This document shows positions 1-7,320 of a DNA stretch of 16,567 nucleotides, piece after piece. Source of the DNA: Calditrichia bacterium (lineage in GTDB: Bacteria > Calditrichota > Calditrichia > RBG-13-44-9); NCBI GenBank assembly GCA_026991005.1, contig JALXCH010000380.1, positions 1 through 16,567 of the forward strand, in the 5' to 3' direction. The notes under the pieces are model-generated. The model saw only the letters and a program-made list of their open reading frames with translations. It had not been told where the DNA came from and searched no databases. Within the stretch, counting starts at the first letter, position 1. Each line of letters begins with the position of its first letter. The position numbers and the translations under genes were made by a program.

Positions 1-564
1 GTTATTATCCAGGAAGATTCCTATTACAAAGACCTCTCCCATTTACCTCTGGAGGAGAGAGCCAAATTCAATTTCGACCATCCGGACGCCTTCGACCACG
101 ATTTACTCATCGAACACCTCAAGCTCCTGCTGGCCGGGAAAAGCATCGAGCATCCCATGTACGATTTCACCACCCATTCCCGTAAAAAAGAAACCCGGCG
201 GGTTGGTCCGCACGAAATCATCATCCTGGAAGGAATTTTACTGTTGGCAATTCCGGAAATTCGCGAACTGATGGATATCCGAATCTTCATCGACACGCCG
301 CCAGATATCTGCTTCATCCGCCGGTTGCAGCGCGATATTAAAGAGCGGGGGAGAAGTGTGGATTCGGTCATTAAACAGTACCAGGAAACGGTGCGTCCCA
401 TGTACATGCAGTTTGTAGAGCCATCCAAACGGTATGCCGATATTATCATTCCTCACGGTGGTAAAAATGTCATTGCCATCGATATCATCAAATCCAAAAT
501 CGAGAAACTGCTGGCAGAATCCGAAACAGATTACCAGGAGCAAACAGGAGCAAAAAGCAAATAG
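1..564 (+). CDS. udk: Uridine kinase, C-terminal part (5' end outside window)
   Basis: Phosphorylates uridine and cytidine to UMP and CMP in the cytoplasm (pyrimidine salvage). Frame 1 is open from the first base, so the gene enters from the left; the P-loop and true start lie outside. The visible 187 residues begin with the family signature '[13 protein letters not shown]', followed by '[13 protein letters not shown]', which shape the nucleoside-binding site. Further on come '[16 protein letters not shown]' (Walker-B-like strand and following helix) and the lid segment '[17 protein letters not shown]', with arginines that contact ATP. The tail '[19 protein letters not shown]' is also typical. 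Length and ending match the roughly 210-residue family. It is followed after 50 bp by thymidine kinase and then a nucleoside transporter, which supports a salvage operon. Phosphoribulokinase is a remote relative, but these motifs are those of Udk. Confidence 0.95.
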   Translation, partial: VIIQEDSYYKDLSHLPLEERAKFNFDHPDAFDHDLLIEHLKLLLAGKSIEHPMYDFTTHSRKKETRRVGPHEIIILEGILLLAIPEIRELMDIRIFIDTPPDICFIRRLQRDIKERGRSVDSVIKQYQETVRPMYMQFVEPSKRYADIIIPHGGKNVIAIDIIKSKIEKLLAESETDYQEQTGAKSK

Positions 565-614
565 CGTAACACCCTCGAAGCAAATTCACAGGGTTAAGGT
601 AAATGGAGGTATGA

Positions 615-1244
615 ATGTTACCGATTGTGCATCGTAATGTAGGCTGGATTGAAGTGATTTGCGGAAGCATGTTCAGTGGTAAGACGGAAGAGCTAATACG
701 ACGGATTCGGCGTGCCATCATCGCTCGCCAGAAAGTTGCGGTATTCAAACCCAAAATCGATAATCGGTACAGCGAAGACCATATCGTTTCTCACAGTGAA
801 CTGAAAATTCCTTCCCATGTGGTGGAAAACGCCTGGGAAATCCTGGAAAACTCGCTGGAAGCACAGGTGGTGGGCATCGACGAAGCACAATTTTTTGACA
901 ATGATCTAGTAGAGGTCTGCCAGAAATTAGCCAATATGGGGAAGCGGGTTATCGTAGCCGGTCTGGATATGGATTATCGCGGAAAACCGTTTGAACCCAT
1001 TCCGCAACTTCTGGCTATTGCCGAATACATTACCAAAACACATGCCATCTGCGTCGTTTGCGGTAATCCTGCCAATTTTACCCAGCGAACGGTAAATAAA
1101 AAGGGGCAGGTGGTGGTGGGTGCTGCCGATATTTACGAAGCGCGATGCCGAAATTGTTTTGAACCCCCCAGGGAGGAGGAAGAAGAGGAAAAAATCATTG
1201 TGAAAACGATTCCGGAGAAAAAGGCCAAGGAGAAAAAAGGATGA
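615..1244 (+). CDS. tdk: Thymidine kinase (TK1 type)
   Basis: Transfers phosphate from ATP to thymidine (or deoxyuridine) for dTMP salvage. The 209-residue protein has the TK1 P-loop GSMFSGKT at 17-24 and the DEAQFF segment at 89-94, in which E90 is the expected catalytic base. The structural zinc site is complete: C146/C149 and C178/C181. A lasso-loop region with 'ADIYEARC' precedes the second cysteine pair. The ATG at 615 is preceded by GGAGG at 605-609, five bases away; an ATG at 611 is out of frame. After the zinc site comes an extra tail of about 27 residues, a run of glutamates then a lysine-rich end, beyond the usual family end. The stop overlaps the start of the transporter gene by 4 bp (ATGA), so the two are probably translationally coupled. 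Confidence 0.96.
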   Translation: MLPIVHRNVGWIEVICGSMFSGKTEELIRRIRRAIIARQKVAVFKPKIDNRYSEDHIVSHSELKIPSHVVENAWEILENSLEAQVVGIDEAQFFDNDLVEVCQKLANMGKRVIVAGLDMDYRGKPFEPIPQLLAIAEYITKTHAICVVCGNPANFTQRTVNKKGQVVVGAADIYEARCRNCFEPPREEEEEEKIIVKTIPEKKAKEKKG

Positions 1245-2755
1245 TAGCGGATTTGTTGTTTGGTGTGTTCGGTCTGGCGGTGCTGATTGGAATTGCCTAT
1301 TTATTTTCCGTTAATCGCCGAGCGATCGATTGGCGTTTGGTGAGTACAGGGATTGCCCTGCAATTGATTTTTGCTGTGTTTGTTCTGCTGGTTCCGGGAT
1401 TTTACCTCTCCCGAGCGGTTACTTTTCTGATTTTTACCTTAATCACCGGGTACATTACTTTCCGTTTAAAACATCGTTTGGTAGCCGAGAACTGGAAGGT
1501 AAAAATCCTTCCTGTCTCAATGTTTTTAATCACTCTCATTTTTATGGGGATTTTTATTTATTCCCTGTTTCAGGATCAAAAAATATTTCTTCCCGGGGGT
1601 GAAGAGGTCTTCGAAGCCATCAGCACTTTTTTTGTAACGGTGATCAATTTTACTTTCGACGGGGCCAGATTCGTATTTGGGGTTCTCTCTTCCCAGAGCG
1701 ATTTTGAGAAGGTATTCCCCGCGGATTTGCAGAATAAAGGATTTGGATTTATTTTTGCCTTTCAGGTTTTACCCACCATTATTTTCTTCTCTTCGTTAAT
1801 GAGTGTATTGTACCATCTGGGCATCATGCAAAGAATTGTGCAGGGGATGGCATGGGTGATGGCAAAGGCGATGCGGGTTAGCGGCGCGGAATCCCTCTCG
1901 GTGGCAGCCAATGTGTTTATCGGTCAAACCGAGGCGCCACTGGTGGTGCGTCCCTATGTTCCAAGTATGACCCAATCGGAGTTGCTGACGTTAATGATTG
2001 GGGGAATGGCCACCATTGCCGGGGGCGTGCTGGCAGCCTATGTGAATATCCTGGGCGGAAGCGATCCCCAAATGCAGGTGTTTTATGCCAAACATCTGTT
2101 GGGCGCCAGTATTATGGCCGCACCGGCAACTATGGTGATTGCTAAAATTCTGTATCCCGAAACAGAAGAATCGGAAACTAAAGGCGAAGTTAAATTACGC
2201 ATCGAGCGCACGGCAGCCAATGTAATTGATGCCGCCGCAACCGGTGCTGCAGACGGCTTGAAGCTGGCCCTAAACGTTGCCGCCATGTTACTGGCTTTTA
2301 TCGCTCTGATTGCAATGATTAACTACATTCTGGAAGGGCTGGGAAGCCTGACCGGTTTAAATGCACTCATTGGTAAACCGTTGAATTTGAATTTGATCCT
2401 GGGTTACGCGCTGTCTCCACTTTCCTGGATCATTGGTGTCCCATGGCACGATGCTATAAAAGTCGGTTCCCTCATCGGCGAAAAAATTGTAATTAATGAA
2501 TTTATCGCTTATGTTGATCTGGGCAAGATGGTGCACAGTGGATTATTATCCGAAAAAGCACGCATCATTTCTACCTATGCGCTGTGCGGTTTTGCTAATT
2601 TTTCGTCCATAGCTATTCAGATAGGAGGTATTGGTGGGATTGCTCCCAATCGCCGTTCCGATCTGGCACGTTTTGGTTTAAAGGCGGTACTGGGCGGTTC
2701 TCTGGCAACGTTTATGACCGCGACCATTGCCGGGGTGCTCACCGGCTTACAATAG
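1241..2755 (+). CDS. nupC: Concentrative nucleoside transporter (CNT/NupC family)
   Basis: Inner-membrane symporter that imports nucleosides with Na+ or H+. The 504-residue protein is hydrophobic throughout. It carries the three CNT signatures in order: [12 protein letters not shown] at 228-239 (nucleoside and cation binding), NEFIAY at 419-424, and the C-terminal block [16 protein letters not shown] at 451-466. It is about 85-100 residues longer than short bacterial CNTs; the extra length lies before residue 170 and includes additional hydrophobic segments, as in several FCB-group members. The start ATG overlaps the tdk stop by 4 bp. Flanking by uridine and thymidine kinases and by purine nucleoside phosphorylase further down indicates that imported nucleosides are trapped and salvaged. 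Whether it prefers pyrimidines or purines, and which cation it uses, cannot be read from the sequence. Confidence 0.95.
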   Translation: MIADLLFGVFGLAVLIGIAYLFSVNRRAIDWRLVSTGIALQLIFAVFVLLVPGFYLSRAVTFLIFTLITGYITFRLKHRLVAENWKVKILPVSMFLITLIFMGIFIYSLFQDQKIFLPGGEEVFEAISTFFVTVINFTFDGARFVFGVLSSQSDFEKVFPADLQNKGFGFIFAFQVLPTIIFFSSLMSVLYHLGIMQRIVQGMAWVMAKAMRVSGAESLSVAANVFIGQTEAPLVVRPYVPSMTQSELLTLMIGGMATIAGGVLAAYVNILGGSDPQMQVFYAKHLLGASIMAAPATMVIAKILYPETEESETKGEVKLRIERTAANVIDAAATGAADGLKLALNVAAMLLAFIALIAMINYILEGLGSLTGLNALIGKPLNLNLILGYALSPLSWIIGVPWHDAIKVGSLIGEKIVINEFIAYVDLGKMVHSGLLSEKARIISTYALCGFANFSSIAIQIGGIGGIAPNRRSDLARFGLKAVLGGSLATFMTATIAGVLTGLQ

Positions 2756-2780
2756 AACGAATTCAAACATCGAGGACAAT

Positions 2781-4517
2781 ATGAAAAGCTGGGTGAAAAT
2801 TACTCTTTTGGTTGGGTTAATTGTTTTATTTGTAGGAATATTTTACTATTCGATGTTTTCCAGCTTTATCGAGGGGCCTCCTCCCATCTCTCGCAACAGT
2901 TATCTGGAACTGAATATTTTCGGGGATATTCCCGATCGGGAACCCAGTTCTCCTTTCGGGAAAATTTTTGTGGGAGAAGTCCCTTCCATGGACGGATTAA
3001 TTAATTGCATCCGGAAGGCCAAAATTGACCCCAAAATTAAAGGGATTGTGATCAGGCCGATGGGTACCACCATCGGATGGGCAAAGATAGAAGAATTACG
3101 CGATGTACTGAATGATTTCAAAACCAGCGGCAAACCTGTTTATGCTTATATCGAAGTAGCAGGGAATCGGGAATATTACCTTTCGCTGGTGGCAGATACC
3201 ATTTTTGGTTCGCCCACGGCATCGTTGTTTATTAATGGTTTATCCGGGAAAGCATATTTTGTGAAGAATATGCTGAGCAAGATCGGCGTGGAGGCCGATT
3301 TTATCGCTCACGGCAAATATAAAAATGCTCCCGATATGTTCACCCGGGAAAAAATGTCCCCGGCCCAGCGCGAAGTGATTAATTCATTGCTGGATGACAT
3401 TTACCCACGTTACCTGCAGACCATTGCCCAGAGTCGCAACCTGGAAATAACCACGGTGCGCAGTTTAATTGACCAGGGATTGTTTTCGGTGGAAGAGGCT
3501 GTTCAGAAAAATTTGGTGGATACGGTACTTTATTACAACGAGTTTAAAGACAGACTGAAGAAAAAAGGTAAACGTTCGTTACGAATAGTGGATTATTCCC
3601 GGTATAAAAAAGTGCGTTTTTCCAGCCTGGGCGTTAAACCCAAAGGTACAATTGCCCTTATCTATGGTTCAGGGAATATTGTCTCTGGTGTGGGAGACGA
3701 ACTTCCCCAGGATGGGGTTATTACTTCCGAAGCGATGGCTAATGCTATTCGCAAAGCGGCAAAAGATAAAACGGTAAAAGCCATCGTCATGCGCATCGAT
3801 AGTCCGGGAGGTTCGGGTACGGCTTCGGATATTATCTGGCGAGAAGTGGTGGAAGCTAAAAAGAAAAAGCCCGTGGTGGTATCCATGGGAGATGTGGCGG
3901 CTTCCGGGGGCTATTACATTAGCATGGCTGCCGATACCATTGTTGCCGAACCCAGTTCCATTGTGGGGAGCATTGGAGTGTTTGCCGGTAAATTCTCGTT
4001 TGGTAAACTCTATCAGAAATTGGGGATTACCAAAGAGGAGATTTTACGGGGGAAAAATGCCAACCTCTTTTCCGAAACTCAAACCTTCTCTCCCGAGCAA
4101 AGGCAACTTTTGAAACAATTCATCGATGAATTTTACCGAATATTTGTTACCAAAGCTGCTCAGGGGCGCCATAAAACTTATGAAGAAATAGATGCCATAG
4201 CCCAGGGACGCGTCTGGACAGGGCAACAGGGGTTGGAGAACGGTTTGGTCGATAAACTGGGGGGATTAGTGGAAGCTATCCAGGTGGCTAAAAAAATGGC
4301 GGGAATTCCCCTGAAAAATCCTGTGCGGATTAAAGTCTTCCCAAAGCGTCGTTCCATTTTCGAAAAATTGCTTAGCGGTAACATGGATGCGCAGCTTATA
4401 CCGTCGCTGCTCAAGTTCTCTGTTCCAAGAGCAGTTTTATCCTACATAACGGGATTTCTGTATTACCGAGATTACGAACCGCTCTACGTGCTTCCTTTTT
4501 ATCCCGTGTTCAATTAG
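2781..4517 (+). CDS. sppA: Signal peptide peptidase SppA, long (tandem-domain) form
   Basis: Membrane-bound serine protease that degrades signal peptides left after secretion. The start is ATG 2781, with GAGGA at 2772-2776; an in-frame TTG at 2727 would overlap the transporter gene and lacks support. The 578 residues open with a transmembrane anchor (about 6-25) and then hold two Clp-like domains. The first (about 40-260) carries K181 in 'GKYKNAPDMF', aligning with the general-base lysine of E. coli SppA. The second (about 290-530) carries S375 in 'DVAASGGYYI', the nucleophile. 'IDSPGGSG' at 339-346 and 'GRVWTGQQGLENGLVD' are further family marks. So the Ser/Lys dyad appears complete, and the length fits the 67-kDa form. 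The C-terminus has a hydrophobic, tyrosine-rich end. It lies 25 bp after nupC, inside a run of salvage genes with which it has no obvious functional tie. Confidence 0.95.
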   Translation: MKSWVKITLLVGLIVLFVGIFYYSMFSSFIEGPPPISRNSYLELNIFGDIPDREPSSPFGKIFVGEVPSMDGLINCIRKAKIDPKIKGIVIRPMGTTIGWAKIEELRDVLNDFKTSGKPVYAYIEVAGNREYYLSLVADTIFGSPTASLFINGLSGKAYFVKNMLSKIGVEADFIAHGKYKNAPDMFTREKMSPAQREVINSLLDDIYPRYLQTIAQSRNLEITTVRSLIDQGLFSVEEAVQKNLVDTVLYYNEFKDRLKKKGKRSLRIVDYSRYKKVRFSSLGVKPKGTIALIYGSGNIVSGVGDELPQDGVITSEAMANAIRKAAKDKTVKAIVMRIDSPGGSGTASDIIWREVVEAKKKKPVVVSMGDVAASGGYYISMAADTIVAEPSSIVGSIGVFAGKFSFGKLYQKLGITKEEILRGKNANLFSETQTFSPEQRQLLKQFIDEFYRIFVTKAAQGRHKTYEEIDAIAQGRVWTGQQGLENGLVDKLGGLVEAIQVAKKMAGIPLKNPVRIKVFPKRRSIFEKLLSGNMDAQLIPSLLKFSVPRAVLSYITGFLYYRDYEPLYVLPFYPVFN

Positions 4518-4552
4518 GACGCAATCTGAATGCAGACAATGGAAAGATAAAT

Positions 4553-5113
4553 ATGGATTTCAAATTGCTATTTCAAAAGGGGAAGATCTGGACACTTTCG
4601 AATCTCATTAGTTTTTTGCGTTTGATATTGGGCATTTACACCTATCACTTTATTATTCATCGGCAACTGACTCCCTCGCTTATTATGAGTATCCTGATTG
4701 TACTTTCGGATTACGCAGATGGCTACCTTGCCAGGAAACGGAATGAAGTCAGTGAACTGGGCAAGATTCTGGATCCGTTTGCAGACAAAGTTTGTGTGGC
4801 GCTGGGGGCAATTGCCCTTCATATCAGTTATGGGTTACCGCTGTGGGTGGTGGTTATCCTGATTGCTCGCGATGTTCTGATCGTCATCGGGTCGTTTATA
4901 CTCATATCCAGAACTCACCGGGTGGTTGCATCCGAAATTCCCGGGAAAATAGGGGTCACCATTATTGCCCTGTTGCTTCTTTCGTATTTAATTGAGTGGG
5001 ATGCGGCCAAACCCATTTTGCTGGTACTGGCTGTTATGGCGGTTATTGTTTCGTTTGGATATTACACCTGGCGGTTCTTTCAATACATGATTTTCAATGG
5101 AGAAGAAATATGA
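4553..5113 (+). CDS. pgsA: CDP-alcohol phosphatidyltransferase, PgsA-like
   Basis: Integral membrane enzyme that transfers a phosphatidyl group from CDP-diacylglycerol to an alcohol, most likely glycerol 3-phosphate, giving phosphatidylglycerol phosphate. The 186 residues carry the complete family signature D-x2-DG-x2-AR-x8-G-x3-D-x3-D: D53, D56-G57, A60-R61, G70, D74, D78, which binds the metal ions and CDP moiety. The N-terminal 'TLSNLISFLRLILGIY' is the usual start of PgsA-type enzymes. Five to six hydrophobic segments follow. Start ATG 4553 has a modest purine-rich site (ggaaaga, 4541-4547). The acceptor cannot be proven: phosphatidylinositol-phosphate or cardiolipin synthases share the motif, but length and the N-terminal form favour PgsA. 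Its stop overlaps the next gene's start by 4 bp. Confidence 0.88.
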   Translation: MDFKLLFQKGKIWTLSNLISFLRLILGIYTYHFIIHRQLTPSLIMSILIVLSDYADGYLARKRNEVSELGKILDPFADKVCVALGAIALHISYGLPLWVVVILIARDVLIVIGSFILISRTHRVVASEIPGKIGVTIIALLLLSYLIEWDAAKPILLVLAVMAVIVSFGYYTWRFFQYMIFNGEEI

Positions 5114-5970
5114 GTAATGATTTGAACCAGAAACTGGTAAACCAAAAGCTGGTAAATCAGAAACTGGAAGAAAGTTTAAATTATATTCGGCAATTCACGG
5201 ATATGCAACCAGATATTGCGGTGATTTTAGGTTCAGGATTAGGGGATTTTGCGGATACCCTCCAGGACAAAGTTAAGATTGCAACTGCGGATATTCCTCA
5301 TTTTCCACGTTCCACCGTTCATGGTCACAAAGGGAATTTGGTTTTTGGGAAGTGGCAGGATGTTCGTGTGCTGGCAGTGCAGGGAAGAACGCACTATTAC
5401 GAAGGGCATTCCATTCAGGATGTTGCTTACGTGGTGCGGGTGATGTCCCGTCTGGGAGTGAACAAATTATTGGTAACAAACGCTGCCGGAGGAACCAATC
5501 CTCGCTTTACTCCGGGCGATTTAATGATTATTGTTGATCATATCAACTTCATGTTTCGCAATCCGTTGTGGGGGAAGCCGGTAGAGGGAGAACCTCGCTG
5601 GCCGGATATGTACGATACCTATGATTCCCAATTTGTTGAAATCATAGAGCAGGTGGGGTTGGATCTGGGTATTCCTTTAAAAAAGGGAGTGCTGTTTGTT
5701 TCCCCGGGACCCACTTATGAAACGGCTTCAGAGGTGCAGATGGCACGACGTTTTGGAGCAGATGCCCTGAGCATGTCCACCGTTCCTGAGGTTATTGTAG
5801 CAAAAGCCAGAGGGATGCGCATTGCAGGAATATCCTGCATAACCAATATGGCAACGGGGATAAGTCAGAATCCCTTATCCCACGAAGAAGTAACGGAAAT
5901 CGCCAATCTGGTGAAAAACAAATTTCAGAAATTGGTGGCAGAAGTATTGGTACGGTTAGGAAAGATGTGA
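5110..5970 (+). CDS. punA: Purine nucleoside phosphorylase, trimeric (PNP/MTAP superfamily)
   Basis: Cleaves purine (deoxy)ribonucleosides with phosphate to the free base and ribose 1-phosphate in the cytoplasm. The start is ATG 5110, overlapping the pgsA stop (ATGA); an upstream extension inside pgsA is a shadow. The 286 residues show the trimeric-PNP marks: phosphate loop GSGLG at 41-45 (S42), HGHKG at 71-75, GRTHYYEGH at 92-100 (R93, H95, Y97), TNAAGG at 123-128, PTYETASE at 201-208 (E204), M222-S223, TN at 245-246 and H258. N246 and E204 at the base-binding positions indicate 6-oxopurine nucleosides (inosine, guanosine), following the mammalian enzyme. An unusual N-terminal extension contains NQKL three times from a 15-bp tandem repeat. 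It closes a run with udk, tdk and nupC, giving purine and pyrimidine arms of salvage. Confidence 0.94.
   Translation: MSNDLNQKLVNQKLVNQKLEESLNYIRQFTDMQPDIAVILGSGLGDFADTLQDKVKIATADIPHFPRSTVHGHKGNLVFGKWQDVRVLAVQGRTHYYEGHSIQDVAYVVRVMSRLGVNKLLVTNAAGGTNPRFTPGDLMIIVDHINFMFRNPLWGKPVEGEPRWPDMYDTYDSQFVEIIEQVGLDLGIPLKKGVLFVSPGPTYETASEVQMARRFGADALSMSTVPEVIVAKARGMRIAGISCITNMATGISQNPLSHEEVTEIANLVKNKFQKLVAEVLVRLGKM
5125..5169 (+). repeat. Three tandem 15-bp units inside the PNP gene
   Basis: Codons 6-20 of the phosphorylase consist of three imperfect 15-bp copies encoding NQKLV, NQKLV and NQKLE. The copies differ only at third positions (AAC/AAT, CAG/CAA, AAA/AAG) and at the last codon. They lie just after the start and before the conserved fold, so copy number could vary without breaking the enzyme. 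Confidence 0.9.
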
Positions 5971-6047
5971 TTGAGATAAACTAAAAAACATTATAATTCA
6001 AGCAATATGGTGAATTGTAGATAATATAGGCAGCTTTGAGCCAGAAA

Positions 6048-6524
6048 TCATTTTAAAATAGCTGCCAGAATTATCCCCAGAATAAGCCATAAAGGGATGC
6101 TCAGCAAAAGAGCCCAGGCAAATCCCTGAACTGTTTTTAATCTCTCTCTTAAAGATCGTTTTTCAAAGGCCCGCTCGATGCGTAATTTCACATCTTCCAT
6201 ATGAAACGGTTTGGTGATGTAATCGTAGGCACCTTTTTTGATAGCCTCCACCGCTGTTTCAATGGAAGGATATCCGGTAATCATAAGAAAGATAACTTCC
6301 TTGTCCACCGAGCGTATCCGTTTCAGCAGTTCCAATCCATCGATGTTGGGCATTAATAAATCGGAAATTACGAGGTCAAATTCTCCTTTTTTATATTTAT
6401 TTAAAGCATCCTGCCCATCAACTGCTGTAACCACTTCGTAATTCATATTTTCTAAATAATTGGTCAATACCTCTCGAATATTCTCTTCATCATCAACTAC
6501 CATAATACGCCCAAGCTTTTTCAT
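6048..6524 (-). CDS. Receiver-domain protein with C-terminal membrane anchor
   Basis: A two-component receiver with no DNA-binding or enzymatic output domain. Of 158 residues, 1-122 form a complete receiver: acidic pair D11-D12, phospho-acceptor D55 in 'LVISDLLMPNIDG', T83 in 'MITGYPS', and K105 in 'YITKPF'. It should therefore be phosphorylatable. After a basic linker (EKRSLRERLK, 121-130), residues 134-157 are a continuous hydrophobic segment ending in a single lysine, read as a transmembrane helix that tethers the receiver to the inner face of the membrane. The start ATG is preceded by a strong ribosome site (GAGGAGG on the - strand, + coordinates 6529-6535, 4-base spacing). It is transcribed alone, convergent with the salvage operon and divergent from lapA. 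No kinase is adjacent on its own strand; the histidine kinase at 9764 is a possible but unproven partner. Confidence 0.9.
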   Translation of the reverse strand: MKKLGRIMVVDDEENIREVLTNYLENMNYEVVTAVDGQDALNKYKKGEFDLVISDLLMPNIDGLELLKRIRSVDKEVIFLMITGYPSIETAVEAIKKGAYDYITKPFHMEDVKLRIERAFEKRSLRERLKTVQGFAWALLLSIPLWLILGIILAAILK

Positions 6525-6972
6525 CGGTCCTCCTCAAATATAAATTTTGCCTAAATTTAAATGATTCCAAAAGTAAATCAAGAAAAATTTTCTCACGCTT
6601 AACTTAATTTATATTCGGAAGTTAAAGGAAAAAATTAAGAATTCTTCTGTATTTTATATTTCACTGAAAAACAATGACTTAGTGATGGTGCCCACAAAAA
6701 TAAACGAATTTTTTTTAGTTTTTCAGTCATTTACTTACCGAATTTTGCTTATTTACAGAGCATTTGCTACGTATTTTGGCAGAGAAATATTTCACTTGCT
6801 TTATCAAAGAAATTTATTGTTTTAAGCCAAAAAATTCCAGAAATTCACAGGGGTTTAAAATCTTTATCACAGATAGTACCAGCAATTATTGGCACCAGAA
6901 TTTTATGATTTTAAAATTGTTTTCTTGTATTTTGCAAAATAACTTTGGTAAACTTAAGCACGAGGAGAATCT
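6525..6972. other. AT-rich divergent intergenic region
   Basis: 448 bp between the receiver gene (leftward) and lapA (rightward), with no convincing gene. It should carry promoters for both directions. Visible items: a candidate lapA promoter at 6916-6947; a 10-bp perfect inverted repeat (ACTGAAAAAC at 6663-6672 and its complement at 6718-6727, 45-bp spacer); an 8-bp AT-rich inverted repeat (6604-6611 with 6632-6639); and a 10-bp palindrome AAGAATTCTT at 6637-6646. Repeats of this size and spacing are near chance expectation for such sequence. Confidence 0.7.
6916..6947 (+). promoter_or_regulatory. Candidate promoter for the lapA operon
   Basis: TAACTTTG at 6940-6947 fits the Bacteroidetes -7 consensus TAnnTTTG. 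A near match to its -33 TTTG element (ATTG, 6916-6919) lies 20 bases upstream, within the usual 19-21 spacing. Read as a sigma-70 promoter, the same place gives TTGTTT and TAACTT with a 17-bp spacer, each matching only three of six positions. The start site would fall roughly 15-20 bases before the lapA ATG at 6973. The call rests on motif matching alone. Confidence 0.35.
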
Positions 6973-7305
6973 ATGAAAATTCTGGGAAATCTAATTAAAA
7001 TTTTAATCGTTGTTTTATTGATTTATGTGCTAATTCAGAATTCCGACCAGGTAGTGGATTTAAGATTTTTTACGCTTTACTACCCAGCAATCCATCTTTC
7101 CGTATTATTATTAATTACCCTGGGAATTGGAGCCATTCTTGGTTCATTAATGATGGGTTTTACCGTGTTGCAATTAAAAGGGGAAATCCGTGATTTAAAA
7201 AAGAAGAACAAACAACTTAATAAAGAATTGGAAAATCTGCGTAACATATCCATTGAGGAAATTCCGGAAGGGGAATTCGGCGGTTCCGAAGAAAAGCAAT
7301 CTTAG
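6973..7305 (+). CDS. lapA: LapA-domain (DUF1049) inner-membrane protein
   Basis: Small membrane protein that in Enterobacteria pairs with LapB in controlling lipopolysaccharide synthesis. The 110 residues have two hydrophobic helices (about 6-22 and 40-66) linked by a short segment with 'NSDQVVDLRFF', the pattern typical of the LapA domain (an N..D.V..RF-like stretch after the first helix). A charged coiled-coil region follows (about 68-92, rich in K, E and L), then an acidic tail. Start ATG 6973 has GGAGA about five bases upstream. The gene is followed after 15 bp by a LapB homologue; this pairing, the same as yciS-yciM in E. coli, strengthens the call for an otherwise weakly conserved family. 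Confidence 0.8.
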   Translation: MKILGNLIKILIVVLLIYVLIQNSDQVVDLRFFTLYYPAIHLSVLLLITLGIGAILGSLMMGFTVLQLKGEIRDLKKKNKQLNKELENLRNISIEEIPEGEFGGSEEKQS

Positions 7306-7320
7306 CAAAAGGAGTTTTAG

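Noticed and set aside
5822..5838. 7-bp hairpin TGCAGGA-ATA-TCCTGCA inside PNP
   Set aside because: Shares the ATA centre with the peptidase hairpin but is short and encodes conserved residues; chance is sufficient.
6029..6066. Inverted repeat GGCAGCT/AGCTGCC between PNP and the receiver gene
   Set aside because: Seven-base arms with a 24-base loop and no T run; too weak to call a terminator, although a convergent terminator would be expected here.
6764..6976. 70-codon + strand frame in the divergent gap
   Set aside because: Overlaps the candidate lapA promoter and ribosome site, has no ribosome site of its own, and its translation is low-complexity with no recognisable motif.
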